Shown here piece by piece: positions 1-8,075 of a DNA stretch of 64,000 bases. The notes under the pieces were generated by a model. That model had not been told where the DNA came from. It worked only from the letters and a program-made list of their open reading frames with translations, and made no database searches. A program made the translations under genes and the position numbers. The stretch comes from Pseudomonas sp. Z8(2022) (GTDB taxonomy: Bacteria > Pseudomonadota > Gammaproteobacteria > Pseudomonadales > Pseudomonadaceae). Location: the NCBI RefSeq assembly GCF_025837155.1, contig NZ_CP107549.1, forward strand, positions 3,596,001 to 3,660,000, in the 5' to 3' direction. Positions within the stretch are counted from its first letter, which is position 1; every line of letters starts with the position of its first letter.

Positions 1-313
1 TGGCCTGGTCCGGGTCGGTGCCGACCTCGAAATACACCGTCAGGCTCATCGCCCCACTGCTGGATGAGTTGGACAGCTGGTAGATCATGTTCTCGACGCC
101 GTTGATCTCCTGCTCCAGCGGCGCGGCCACGGTTTCGGCGATGACCTGTGAGCTGGCACCGGGGTAGGCGGCGGTCACCGACACCTGCGGCGGCAGGATT
201 TCCGGATACTGGGCAATGGGCAGCGAGCGCATCGCGGCCAGACCGGCAAGGACGATGACGATGGAGATGACGGTGGCGAATACCGGACGGTCGATGAAGA
301 AGCGCGAGATCAT
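1..313 (-). CDS. RND efflux transporter inner-membrane subunit, N-terminal part (cut by window edge)
   Basis: The first ~104 residues of a proton-driven HAE1-type RND multidrug transporter (AcrB/MexB/MexF family) are present, reading off the left edge of the window. The start reads [13 protein letters not shown], the family's usual opening, followed by the first transmembrane helix (about residues 10-30), the conserved LPIAQYPEI stretch and the PGAS motif near residue 50, then the beginning of the PN1 porter subdomain. The ATG at 313 lies only 5 bp after the stop of the membrane-fusion gene, so the two are co-transcribed. The outer-membrane partner is not visible next to it. Substrates cannot be told from this fragment. 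Confidence 0.93.
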   Translation of the reverse strand, partial: MISRFFIDRPVFATVISIVIVLAGLAAMRSLPIAQYPEILPPQVSVTAAYPGASSQVIAETVAAPLEQEINGVENMIYQLSNSSSSGAMSLTVYFEVGTDPDQA

Positions 314-318
314 GGCCG

Positions 319-1467
319 TTACTCCTGCGCCACACTTGCTGGCGCGGCTGCCTTCGCCTCCTCGACCTTGACCGGGGTGTCCGGCCGCACCTTGGGCAGG
401 CCGTCGACTATCACCCGATCTCCATCATTGATGCCGGAGAGGATCAACCAGCGCCCTCCGGCGGTGTCGCCCGTGGTGACCTGGCGCATGCGCGCGATGT
501 TCTGCTCGTCCACCACGTAGACGAAAGTCCCGCGCGGCCCCTGAGCGACGGCGCGTTCCGGCACGGTGATGGCGTTAGGGCGGGTCAGGCCCTTGACCTG
601 CACCCGCACGAACTGGCCGGGCAGCAATTTCTGCTCCGGGTTCGGCACCACGCCACGGGCGCTGACGGTACCGGTGCCGCGGTCGATCAGGCTGTCGGTG
701 AAATCCACCTCACCCGCCGTCGGATAGGTCGATCCATCACCGAAATGCACTTCGACACTGAGCTTGCCGCTGCTCGGCGGCACCAGATTGCCAGCGGACA
801 GATCGCGACGCAGGCGCTCGGCCTCGGCGTCCGGGTAGGCGAAGTTGACGAAGATGGGATCGAGCTGAGTGATCTGCGTCAGCAGGCTGGCACTGGGGTC
901 GCCGGCGACGATCAGGCTGCCTTCGGAGACGCTTTCCTTGCTGGTGATGCCGGTGATCGGTGCCCTCACCGTGGTGTAGTCGAGGTCGATCTGCCGTGAC
1001 TGCACTTCGGCCTGGGCCGCCTCGATATTGGCCTTGCTCTGCTCGAAGTTGGAAATGGCGTTGTCCAGCTCGCTCTCGCTGGCGAAGCCCTTCTTCTGCA
1101 GCTCGCGAATGCGCTTGAGGTCACGATCGGTCTGGCGATAGCGCGCCTGCTCCTGCGCCAGCGCCCCCTTGGCGCGCGCCAGGGCAGCTTCGTAGGGGCG
1201 CGCATCGATGCGAAACAGCACCTGGTCCTTCTGGACCCGGCTACCCTCCTGATAGGTACGCTCCTGCAGGATGCCGCCAACCTGAGCCCTGACCTGCACT
1301 TCGCGATAACCGGTGGTTCTTGCGGGATACTCCAGCACGACGGGCAGCTCGCCGACCTTGACCTGTTCGACCGTCACCGCCGCGGGTGGGGCGTCTGCGG
1401 CATGCACCCCCAGCGCGAAGATGAATGTTGCAGTCAGGCAGAATCGATCCAGACGAACAAACGGCAT
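319..1467 (-). CDS. RND efflux periplasmic adaptor (membrane fusion protein)
   Basis: 382-aa periplasmic adaptor that links the inner-membrane RND pump to an outer-membrane channel. The start at 1467 (MPFVRLDRF) is preferred over a longer reading frame because GAGAGG lies just upstream and a signal peptide follows directly (hydrophobic [10 protein letters not shown], then HAADAPP). A biotinyl-lipoyl half motif ([12 protein letters not shown]) near residue 65, a helical hairpin (about 95-160), the second lipoyl half ([11 protein letters not shown]) and beta-barrel/membrane-proximal domains follow in the order seen in MexA/MexE/AcrA. It is the first gene of the pump operon and is divergent from the TetR gene at 1591, the usual arrangement for local repression. 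Confidence 0.93.
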   Translation of the reverse strand: MPFVRLDRFCLTATFIFALGVHAADAPPAAVTVEQVKVGELPVVLEYPARTTGYREVQVRAQVGGILQERTYQEGSRVQKDQVLFRIDARPYEAALARAKGALAQEQARYRQTDRDLKRIRELQKKGFASESELDNAISNFEQSKANIEAAQAEVQSRQIDLDYTTVRAPITGITSKESVSEGSLIVAGDPSASLLTQITQLDPIFVNFAYPDAEAERLRRDLSAGNLVPPSSGKLSVEVHFGDGSTYPTAGEVDFTDSLIDRGTGTVSARGVVPNPEQKLLPGQFVRVQVKGLTRPNAITVPERAVAQGPRGTFVYVVDEQNIARMRQVTTGDTAGGRWLILSGINDGDRVIVDGLPKVRPDTPVKVEEAKAAAPASVAQE

Positions 1468-1590
1468 GAGGCATCCTCTCCATGGCGATACGCAAAGCAG
1501 AAGCAATACGACGAAGCATGCCACCAGCAGGCGGGGCAAAATCGGTAAACTCGACACCCACTGAGCCTAGCTCCAATTGCCCGGATCGCC

Positions 1591-2211
1591 ATGCGTAAAA
1601 CCAAAGAAGACGCGGAGAAGACCCGTAGCGCCATCCTCGCGGCGGCGGAACAGTTGTTCCTCGAGCGCGGGGTGGCCCACACCAGCCTGGAGCAGATCGC
1701 ACGGCACGCAGGGGTGACACGCGGGGCGGTCTACTGGCACTTCCAGAACAAGGCGCATCTGTTCCACGAAATGCTCAATCAGGTACGTCTACCGCTGGAG
1801 CCCCTGGCCGAGCAGCTGGCTACAGTCGATGGTCTGTCATCCCTGCAACTGCTGCGCGATCTGTGCATCGAGGCCATGGCCAACCTGGTGCTGGATCAAC
1901 AGCGCCGACGCATCCTCACCGTACTGCTGCGCCGCTGCGAGTTCACCGAGGAACTGCGCGAGGCCGAAGAACGTCACGAGACCTTCATCAACCAGTTCAT
2001 CGCCTTGTGCGAACAGCAGTTCGCCCTGCCGGCAGTGCAAACGCATCTGCAGCCGGGCATCACCCCGCGCCTGGCCTCACGTACCCTGCATGCGCTGATT
2101 GTCGGCCTGTTCAGCGACTGGCTGCGCGATCCCAACCTGTTCGATGCGCAGACAGATACCCCGGCGATGATCGACAGCTGCTTTCGCGGCCTGCTGCGGC
2201 AGTGGCCGTAG
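1591..2211 (+). CDS. TetR/AcrR-family transcriptional repressor
   Basis: 206-aa TetR-family regulator. The N-terminal helix-turn-helix covers about residues 10-55 and has the family signature (TSLEQIARHAGVTRGAVYWHF); the remainder is the all-helical ligand-binding and dimerisation domain, of the AcrR/TtgR C-terminal type. It is divergent from the RND adaptor gene with about 120 bp between the two starts, so it most likely represses that pump and responds to one of its substrates. That target is inferred from position; no operator was clearly identified in the intergenic stretch. Confidence 0.9.
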   Translation: MRKTKEDAEKTRSAILAAAEQLFLERGVAHTSLEQIARHAGVTRGAVYWHFQNKAHLFHEMLNQVRLPLEPLAEQLATVDGLSSLQLLRDLCIEAMANLVLDQQRRRILTVLLRRCEFTEELREAEERHETFINQFIALCEQQFALPAVQTHLQPGITPRLASRTLHALIVGLFSDWLRDPNLFDAQTDTPAMIDSCFRGLLRQWP

Positions 2212-2223
2212 CCGCCTCTGGTT

Positions 2224-2421
2224 CTACGCAGGCTCGACCTCGTAACCCTCGTCACGAATGGCAGCCTGAATCTGCGTGGCATCCAGGTCGCTTTCCACAC
2301 GCACCATCCCTGCGGCCAGATCGACCTCGACCCTGGCCGTCTGCTCCAGCGCCTGGATCGCCTGGGTGACGGCCCGCACGCAATGGCCGCACGACATTCC
2401 GCTAACCTTGAATTGCTGCAT
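2224..2421 (-). CDS. copZ: Copper chaperone, CopZ-like heavy-metal-associated domain protein
   Basis: 65-aa single-domain metallochaperone. It carries the HMA metal-binding motif MSCGHCV (residues 9-15) whose two cysteines bind Cu(I), within the ferredoxin-like fold of this family. Start at 2421 is supported by AAGGAG eight bases upstream. It presumably hands Cu(I) to the N-terminal HMA domains of CopA, encoded 0.6 kb away on the other strand. Its promoter lies at 2456-2486: a TTGACC -35, a 19-bp spacer filled by a 9-bp perfect dyad and a GAGACT -10, the stretched layout that CueR activates. A mercury or other soft-metal role is possible but less likely in this context. Confidence 0.88.
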   Translation of the reverse strand: MQQFKVSGMSCGHCVRAVTQAIQALEQTARVEVDLAAGMVRVESDLDATQIQAAIRDEGYEVEPA

Positions 2422-2455
2422 CTGCTGACTCCTTCAAGCAATGAACGATGGGTGT

Positions 2456-2486
2456 AGTCTCGACCTTGCCACGATGGCAAGGTCAA
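2456..2486 (-). promoter_or_regulatory. CueR-type promoter for the copZ-like gene
   Basis: A perfect 9-bp inverted repeat (GACCTTGCC at 2462-2470, GGCAAGGTC at 2476-2484, 5-bp centre) sits between a -35 TTGACC (complement of 2481-2486) and a -10 GAGACT (complement of 2456-2461), spaced 19 bp. The over-long spacer and central dyad are the hallmark of MerR-family activators, and the sequence resembles the known CueR operator of copA. It reads toward the chaperone gene. The plus-strand reading gives poor -35 and -10 boxes. Confidence 0.82.
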
Positions 2487-2534
2487 GCCCGGCCTTATCC
2501 GATCGACCCCGGTTTCTGCATGAGGACCACCACC

Positions 2535-2927
2535 ATGCGCCTGCCCTTCCCTGCCTTCGCCGTGCTGCTGACGCCTCTGGCTCTGGCCGAACCCCTGGCA
2601 CCGCTGCCTTCCACGACACAGGGCGAGGGGTACGCAGTACTGATCGTCTCGCGCGAACGCCTGGAAGTGGCGACTACCTGCGAGGTCGCACTGTATGTGC
2701 ATGACCAGATGGCTGCACGCCTGCATCAGGGCCAGTCGGTGTCCTTCAACCTGCCACCGGGCATGGTTTCGCTGCGTCTGGGCCTGACCGGCTCCGGCCC
2801 GTGCCGGGACGGCGTCACCCAGCTGAGCGGGCAATCGCTGGAACTGCAAGCCGGCGAAGTACGTCGCTACCGCATCGCCATGAGTAGCGACGGCCTGCGA
2901 CTGCATGCCGCGCCTGCACTGAACTGA
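2535..2927 (+). CDS. Small exported protein of unknown function in the copper cluster
   Basis: 130-aa protein I do not recognise. Start at 2535 (MRLPFPAFAV) is chosen because GAGGA lies eight bases upstream; an ATG at 2520 is also in frame. The first ~18 residues form a signal peptide ending in ALA, so the mature protein is periplasmic. The rest looks beta-rich, with two cysteines (TTCEVAL and GPCRDG) that could form one disulfide. It contains no Met/His-rich copper motif. It lies between the two CueR-type dyads, its stop 5 bp before the -35 of the copA promoter, so a copper-linked periplasmic role is likely by position only. Confidence 0.72.
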   Translation: MRLPFPAFAVLLTPLALAEPLAPLPSTTQGEGYAVLIVSRERLEVATTCEVALYVHDQMAARLHQGQSVSFNLPPGMVSLRLGLTGSGPCRDGVTQLSGQSLELQAGEVRRYRIAMSSDGLRLHAAPALN

Positions 2928-2931
2928 ATGC

Positions 2932-2962
2932 TTGACCTTGCCATGGGGTCAAGGTTGATCCT
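2932..2962 (+). promoter_or_regulatory. CueR-type promoter of copA
   Basis: The -35 TTGACC (2932-2937) and -10 GATCCT (2957-2962) are separated by 19 bp. The spacer holds the dyad ACCTTG (2935-2940) and CAAGGT (2950-2955). Spacing and dyad match the layout used by CueR, which twists the promoter open when Cu(I) is bound. The copA ATG follows 30 bp later. Confidence 0.85.
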
Positions 2963-2991
2963 GTAGCCACGATGTTACAGGGAGCCGAACC

Positions 2992-5364
2992 ATGACCACC
3001 TTCGACCTGCCGATCCAGGGCATGACCTGCGCCAGCTGCGCCGGCCGTGTCGAGCGCGCATTGCGCAAACTGCCGGAGGTGAGTAACGCCAGCGTCAATC
3101 TGGCCAGCGAGCAGGCGCGTATCGAAGCGCCGGCCGACAGCCTGCCGCAGCTGATCGCCGCCATCGAGGGCGCCGGTTACAGCGTGCCCAGCCAGCCACT
3201 GGAACTGAGCGTCGAAGGCATGACCTGCGCCAGTTGCGTCGGCCGTATCGAACGCGCCCTTGGCAAGCTGCCGGGTGTCAGCCAGGTCTCTGTCAATCTT
3301 GCCGACGAGAAAGCGCGCCTGCAGGTGCTCGCCGGTTTCGACCCACAGTTGGCGCTGAAGGCTGTAGCTGCCGCCGGATATAGCGCGCAGCTGCACGCAG
3401 AACGTCCGGCTACCGATCAGGCCCAGCGCCGTTTGCGCCGTGAGCGTCTGACCTTGCTGGCCGCTATCGCCCTGGCCCTGCCGCTGGTGCTGCCGATGCT
3501 GGTCGAGCCGTTCGGCCTGCACTGGATGCTGCCGGCCTGGGTGCAGTTCCTGCTGGCCACACCGGTGCAGTTCATTTTCGGCGCACGCTTCTATCGCGCA
3601 GCCTGGCAGGCACTGAAGGCTCGCGCCGGCAACATGGATCAACTGGTCGCCATCGGCACCAGCGCCGGCTACGGTCTCAGCCTGTATCAGTGGGCCGTGA
3701 CACCGGCCGGACATATGCCGCACCTGTACTTCGAGGCGTCGGCGGTGATCATCAGCCTGATCCTTCTCGGCAAGTACCTGGAGAGCCGCGCCAAGCGCCA
3801 GACAACCAGTGCCATTCGCGCATTGCAGGCACTGCGCCCGGAACATGCAGTACGCCTGGTGGACGGGCGCGAGGAGCGCGTCGGCATCGAGTCGCTGGCA
3901 CTGGGCGACCGCATTCTGGTCAAGCCTGGTGAACGCTTCCCGGTCGACGGTGAGGTCGTGGAAGGCCATAGCCATGCGGACGAAGCGTTGATCAGCGGCG
4001 AAAGCCTTCCGGTAGCCAAGCAGCCGGGCGACAAGGTCACGGCCGGCGCCATCAATGGCGAAGGTCGCCTGCTGGTGGAGACCACTGCCCTGGGCGCAGA
4101 GACCGTACTGTCACGCATCATCCGCCTGGTCGAGGATGCCCAGGCAGCCAAGGCCCCCATCCAGAAGCTGGTGGACAAGGTCAGCCAGGTGTTCGTCCCC
4201 GCCGTGCTACTGATAGCTCTGGCCACGCTACTGGGCTGGCTGGCGTTCGGCGCGCCGCTGGAAGACGCCCTGCTCAATGCCGTCGCCGTGTTGGTGATCG
4301 CCTGTCCCTGCGCCCTCGGTCTGGCCACCCCGACCGCGATCATGGCCGGCACCGGCGTCGCCGCGCGGCACGGCATTCTGATCAAGGACGCCGAAGCACT
4401 GGAAGTGGCGCACGCCGTCCGCCACGTTGCCTTCGACAAGACCGGCACGCTCACCGAAGGCAAGCCGCAAATCGTCCACCTGGGGCTGGGCGAGGTCGGC
4501 GAAGAGGAACTGCTGCGCCTGGCCGGTGGCCTGCAACAGGGAAGCGAACACCCGCTGGCCAAGGCCGTACTGCAGCGCTGCGCCGAACGGCACATCACCC
4601 TGCCGACGCTGAGTGAGAGTCGTGCGCTGGCCGGGCGTGGTATCGCCGGCAAGGTCGAAGGCCACTCCCTGCAACTGGGCAGCAGCCGCCTGCTGCAGGA
4701 AAACCATCTGCAGGCTGGCATGCTGGCCGACTCCGCACGTGCCTGGGAGGCTGAAGGGCGCACCCTGTCCTGGCTGATCGAAACCGGCAACTCCCCTCGC
4801 CTGCTCGGTCTGCTGGCCTTCGGCGATCAACTCAAGGACGGGGCTGCCGACGCCATCGCCGAACTGCGCGCACTGGGCATCACCAGCCACCTGATCAGCG
4901 GCGACAACCAGGGCAGCGTGGCGGCGGTCGCCAGTGTGCTGGGTATCGACGAGCCGCACGCTCAGGTACTGCCGGCGGACAAGGCGCGCCTGATCGGCGA
5001 GCTGCACCAGCACGCCACAGTGGCCATGGTCGGCGACGGCATCAACGACGCCCCGGCACTGGCCGCAGCGGACGTTGGCATCGCCATGGGCGGCGGCACC
5101 GACGCTGCCATGCATGCCGCCGGTATCACCCTGATGCGCGGCGATCCACGCCTGGTCCCAGCGGCGCTGGACATCAGCCGGCGCACCTACGCGAAGATTC
5201 GCCAGAACCTGTTCTGGGCCTTTATCTACAACCTGATCGGCATCCCGCTGGCCGCCGCTGGCCTGCTCAACCCGATGCTCGCCGGCGCCGCCATGGCCCT
5301 GTCCAGCGTCAGCGTGGTGAGCAACGCGTTGCTGCTCAATCGCTGGAAGCCGAAGGGGTCGTAG
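2992..5364 (+). CDS. copA: Cu(I)-exporting P1B-type ATPase CopA
   Basis: 790-aa copper-transporting ATPase of the inner membrane that pumps cytoplasmic Cu(I) to the periplasm. Two N-terminal HMA domains each carry GMTCASC (about residues 8-14 and 75-81). Eight membrane helices are expected; the membrane copper site CPC is at about residue 437 (ACPCALG), the phosphorylated aspartate is in [10 protein letters not shown] near 482, the P1B-specific HP pair is in SEHPLA near 519, and the hinge motif GDGINDAP is near 681. The C-terminal helix ends with the MxxSS motif ([11 protein letters not shown]). Length and motifs are typical of Pseudomonas CopA. It is preceded by a CueR-type promoter; the expected neighbour cueR is 9 kb downstream, beyond a T6SS island. 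Confidence 0.97.
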   Translation: MTTFDLPIQGMTCASCAGRVERALRKLPEVSNASVNLASEQARIEAPADSLPQLIAAIEGAGYSVPSQPLELSVEGMTCASCVGRIERALGKLPGVSQVSVNLADEKARLQVLAGFDPQLALKAVAAAGYSAQLHAERPATDQAQRRLRRERLTLLAAIALALPLVLPMLVEPFGLHWMLPAWVQFLLATPVQFIFGARFYRAAWQALKARAGNMDQLVAIGTSAGYGLSLYQWAVTPAGHMPHLYFEASAVIISLILLGKYLESRAKRQTTSAIRALQALRPEHAVRLVDGREERVGIESLALGDRILVKPGERFPVDGEVVEGHSHADEALISGESLPVAKQPGDKVTAGAINGEGRLLVETTALGAETVLSRIIRLVEDAQAAKAPIQKLVDKVSQVFVPAVLLIALATLLGWLAFGAPLEDALLNAVAVLVIACPCALGLATPTAIMAGTGVAARHGILIKDAEALEVAHAVRHVAFDKTGTLTEGKPQIVHLGLGEVGEEELLRLAGGLQQGSEHPLAKAVLQRCAERHITLPTLSESRALAGRGIAGKVEGHSLQLGSSRLLQENHLQAGMLADSARAWEAEGRTLSWLIETGNSPRLLGLLAFGDQLKDGAADAIAELRALGITSHLISGDNQGSVAAVASVLGIDEPHAQVLPADKARLIGELHQHATVAMVGDGINDAPALAAADVGIAMGGGTDAAMHAAGITLMRGDPRLVPAALDISRRTYAKIRQNLFWAFIYNLIGIPLAAAGLLNPMLAGAAMALSSVSVVSNALLLNRWKPKGS

Positions 5365-5472
5365 CCGGCATTTTCTTGAACCGGCGCATGGTACGGGAAT
5401 GCCATCATTGAACCAGAGCCCCGTGTCCGGCACCCTTCAGGCCTCGCCCAACTCATGGATGGAGGCCAAGGC

Positions 5473-7515
5473 ATGATGGATGCCAACCAGGCGCATATCA
5501 CCCTCGCCATTCCCGCTGTCGAAAACGACCTGCAGGTTCTGAGCTTCGAGGGGCGCGAATCGCTCAACAAGCCCTACCGCTTCGATGTCGAACTGGTTAG
5601 CCAGAACGCCAGCCTCGACCTCGACGCGCTGATCAACCAGACCGCCTACCTGGCCTTCGGTCCCTCCGGCAAGGGCGTGCACGGTGTGATCTACGCCATA
5701 GAGCAAGGCGACTCCGGCAAGCGCCTGACGCGCTACCGCATCAGCCTGCGACCGCAACTCGCCTACCTGGCCCACCGTTACAACCAGCGGATATTCCAGC
5801 ACCTGACGGTGCCGCAGATCATCGCTCAGATTCTCGAGGACCACGGCATCCAGAGCGATGCCTACCAGTTCCAGCTCGGTTACATCTACCCCGAGCGCGA
5901 CTACTGCGTGCAGTACGACGAAAGCGACCTGCACTTCATTCAGCGCCTGTGCGAGGAAGAAGGCATCAGCTTCCACTTCCAGCACGGTGAGGACAGCCAT
6001 CGCCTGGTATTTGGCGATGACGCCAGCGTCTTCCCCAAACTCGCCCCGCTCAACTATCAACAGGGCAGCGGCCTTTCCGCCGATCACGAAGTGGTACGCG
6101 CCTTCGGCGTGCGCCTGGAAACTCGCAGCACCCAGGCCTCCTGGCGCGACTACGACTTCGAGCAGCCCAAGCTGCAGATGGAAGCGGACTACAGCAGCGA
6201 ATTCACCCCGGCGCTGGAGGTGTACGACTACCCCGGCCGCTTCACCGACCGTACGCGTGGCAAGCACCTGGCCAAGCGCAGCCTGGAGCGTCTGCGCAGC
6301 GACTACGAACTGGCCGAGGGCCAGAGCGACGCCTACCTGATCTGCGGCCACTTCCTCGCCCTGGCCGGGCACCCGCGTGAGCAGTGGAATGACCTCTGGC
6401 TACTCCATGAAGTCATCCACGAAGGCAAACAGCCGCAGGTGCTGGAAGAATCGGTGACCAGCAACACCCAGCCCGATGATGGCTTCCAGCAGGGCTACCG
6501 CAACCGCTTTACCGCCACGCCCTGGGACATCCCCTACCGCCCCGCACTTGAACACCGCAAACCCAAGGTGCTCGGCAGCCAGACCGCCGTCGTCACCGGC
6601 CCGGCCGGAGAGGAAATCCACTGCGACCAGTACGGCCGGGTGAAAGTGCAGTTCCACTGGGACCGCGAAGGCCTGGGCAACGACACCACCAGTTGCTGGC
6701 TGCGCGTGGCCTCCAACTGGGCGGGCGATGCTTACGGCGGTGTAGTCATTCCCCGAGTGGGCATGGAGGTGCTGGTCACCTTTCTCGAAGGCGACCCCGA
6801 CCAGCCCCTGATCACCGGCTGCCTCTACCACGCCGAGCACGTGGTGCCCTACGATCTGCCGGCGAACAAGACCCGCAGCCTGTTCAAGACACTGAGCAGT
6901 CCGGGCGGTGGCGGCTACAACGAGTTACGCATCGAAGACCGCAAGGGCGCCGAGCAGATCTATGTTCACGCCCAGCGTGACTGGGACGAGAACATCGAAA
7001 ACAACCAGAAGATCCGCGTCGGTAACGAACGCCACGACACCGTCGAGGCCAACACCTACACCGAACTCAAGGCCGAAGAACACCGCACCACCGACCTCGA
7101 TCGCAAGGTGGAAGTGCGCGCCAACGACCACCTCACCGTCGGCATTACTCAGCACAACAAGATCGGAACTGGCCTGTTCATCGAAGCCGGCAACGAGATT
7201 CACTACAACGCCGGCAGCAAGGTGGTGATCGACGCTGGCATGGAACTCACCGCCGCAGGCGGCGGCAGCTTCGTCAAACTTGACCCCAGCGGCGTAACCA
7301 TCAGCGGCGCGACCATCAAGATGAACACGGGAGGGGCGCCGGGTAGTGGCTCCGGTGCCAAGCCGATTCTGCCAGGACAGGTGAAACCGGCAGATGCCGA
7401 CAAGGCCGGTATGCCCCTGGAAGCGCTAGCCAAGCAACGTCGCGCGTTCTTGCAGGCCACCAGTGGTGTCTGCGAGGTGTGTGAAGCCGCCAAGCAAGCC
7501 AAGGAGGCGAAATGA
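5473..7515 (+). CDS. vgrG: Type VI secretion spike protein VgrG
   Basis: 680-aa VgrG, the trimeric spike at the tip of the T6SS tube, which carries effectors out of the cell. The start at 5473 is supported by GGAGG seven bases upstream; a further ATG lies in frame at 5455. The order is the usual one: a gp27-like head (about residues 10-330), the gp5 OB-fold with EEIHCDQYGRVKVQFHWDR near 378, and the repetitive beta-helix needle. The end (about 610-680) is a Gly/Pro linker plus a short helical tail with two close cysteines (CEVCEA), not an enzymatic domain, so this is a cargo-carrying VgrG that probably binds its effector through the adaptor. Its stop overlaps the next ATG (ATGA). Confidence 0.95.
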   Translation: MMDANQAHITLAIPAVENDLQVLSFEGRESLNKPYRFDVELVSQNASLDLDALINQTAYLAFGPSGKGVHGVIYAIEQGDSGKRLTRYRISLRPQLAYLAHRYNQRIFQHLTVPQIIAQILEDHGIQSDAYQFQLGYIYPERDYCVQYDESDLHFIQRLCEEEGISFHFQHGEDSHRLVFGDDASVFPKLAPLNYQQGSGLSADHEVVRAFGVRLETRSTQASWRDYDFEQPKLQMEADYSSEFTPALEVYDYPGRFTDRTRGKHLAKRSLERLRSDYELAEGQSDAYLICGHFLALAGHPREQWNDLWLLHEVIHEGKQPQVLEESVTSNTQPDDGFQQGYRNRFTATPWDIPYRPALEHRKPKVLGSQTAVVTGPAGEEIHCDQYGRVKVQFHWDREGLGNDTTSCWLRVASNWAGDAYGGVVIPRVGMEVLVTFLEGDPDQPLITGCLYHAEHVVPYDLPANKTRSLFKTLSSPGGGGYNELRIEDRKGAEQIYVHAQRDWDENIENNQKIRVGNERHDTVEANTYTELKAEEHRTTDLDRKVEVRANDHLTVGITQHNKIGTGLFIEAGNEIHYNAGSKVVIDAGMELTAAGGGSFVKLDPSGVTISGATIKMNTGGAPGSGSGAKPILPGQVKPADADKAGMPLEALAKQRRAFLQATSGVCEVCEAAKQAKEAK

Positions 7516-8075
7516 TCGGTAGAGGATTTCTGCTCTTCGATGGCGCCTCACACAAGCAGGCATTGGCATGGCTGTGCCAGACCTTCCCGGAGCACAGCCC
7601 GCGCCCTTTGCTACAAGGCACCGCATATGAAGCTTTGGCGGAGCTTGGCCCCATCCTACTGGAAGCGGATGTGGGGAGCGCACTGCATGATGCCTGGAGC
7701 CAGGGCCGTGAAGAGCTGCTCAACGCTGTTTGGCTAAAGAGCGACTTCGCCCTGCCTGACTTGCGTAATGCTCTGCAGCGTCGCCTGCGCATCTTTTCCC
7801 CTGATGGCCGGGAGTTCTGGTTGCGATTGGCGGATGGCCGGCCGCTCTTGAACGCTTGGCGGGTCCATACCCACTGGCCTAATGGGTTCTGGCACGGCGT
7901 GCAGCAAGTCTGGCTACGTGATCATGACGCCCCCGTGTTGGCCTGGAGCAACGTCTATCCCGAACTGGACACCACCCGCCCACAGAACACGCTTGACGCC
8001 CAGATCACCCTGGACTGGCCATTGCTGGAAGCCTTGGCGCAACACGAACCGCACTTGCAGGATGCACCCGCATGA
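7512..8075 (+). CDS. DUF4123-type T6SS effector adaptor/chaperone
   Basis: 187-aa protein whose size, position and sequence style (opening with FLLFDGASHKQALAWL, later AWSNVYPEL) fit the DUF4123 (Tap/TEC) adaptors that load a specific effector onto its cognate VgrG. Its ATG overlaps the vgrG stop and its own stop overlaps the start of the effector gene (ATGA at 8072), so the three are translationally coupled. In the family the adaptor binds the N-terminal part of the effector and the VgrG tail and is not itself secreted. No catalytic motif is seen. Confidence 0.85.
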   Translation: MIGRGFLLFDGASHKQALAWLCQTFPEHSPRPLLQGTAYEALAELGPILLEADVGSALHDAWSQGREELLNAVWLKSDFALPDLRNALQRRLRIFSPDGREFWLRLADGRPLLNAWRVHTHWPNGFWHGVQQVWLRDHDAPVLAWSNVYPELDTTRPQNTLDAQITLDWPLLEALAQHEPHLQDAPA

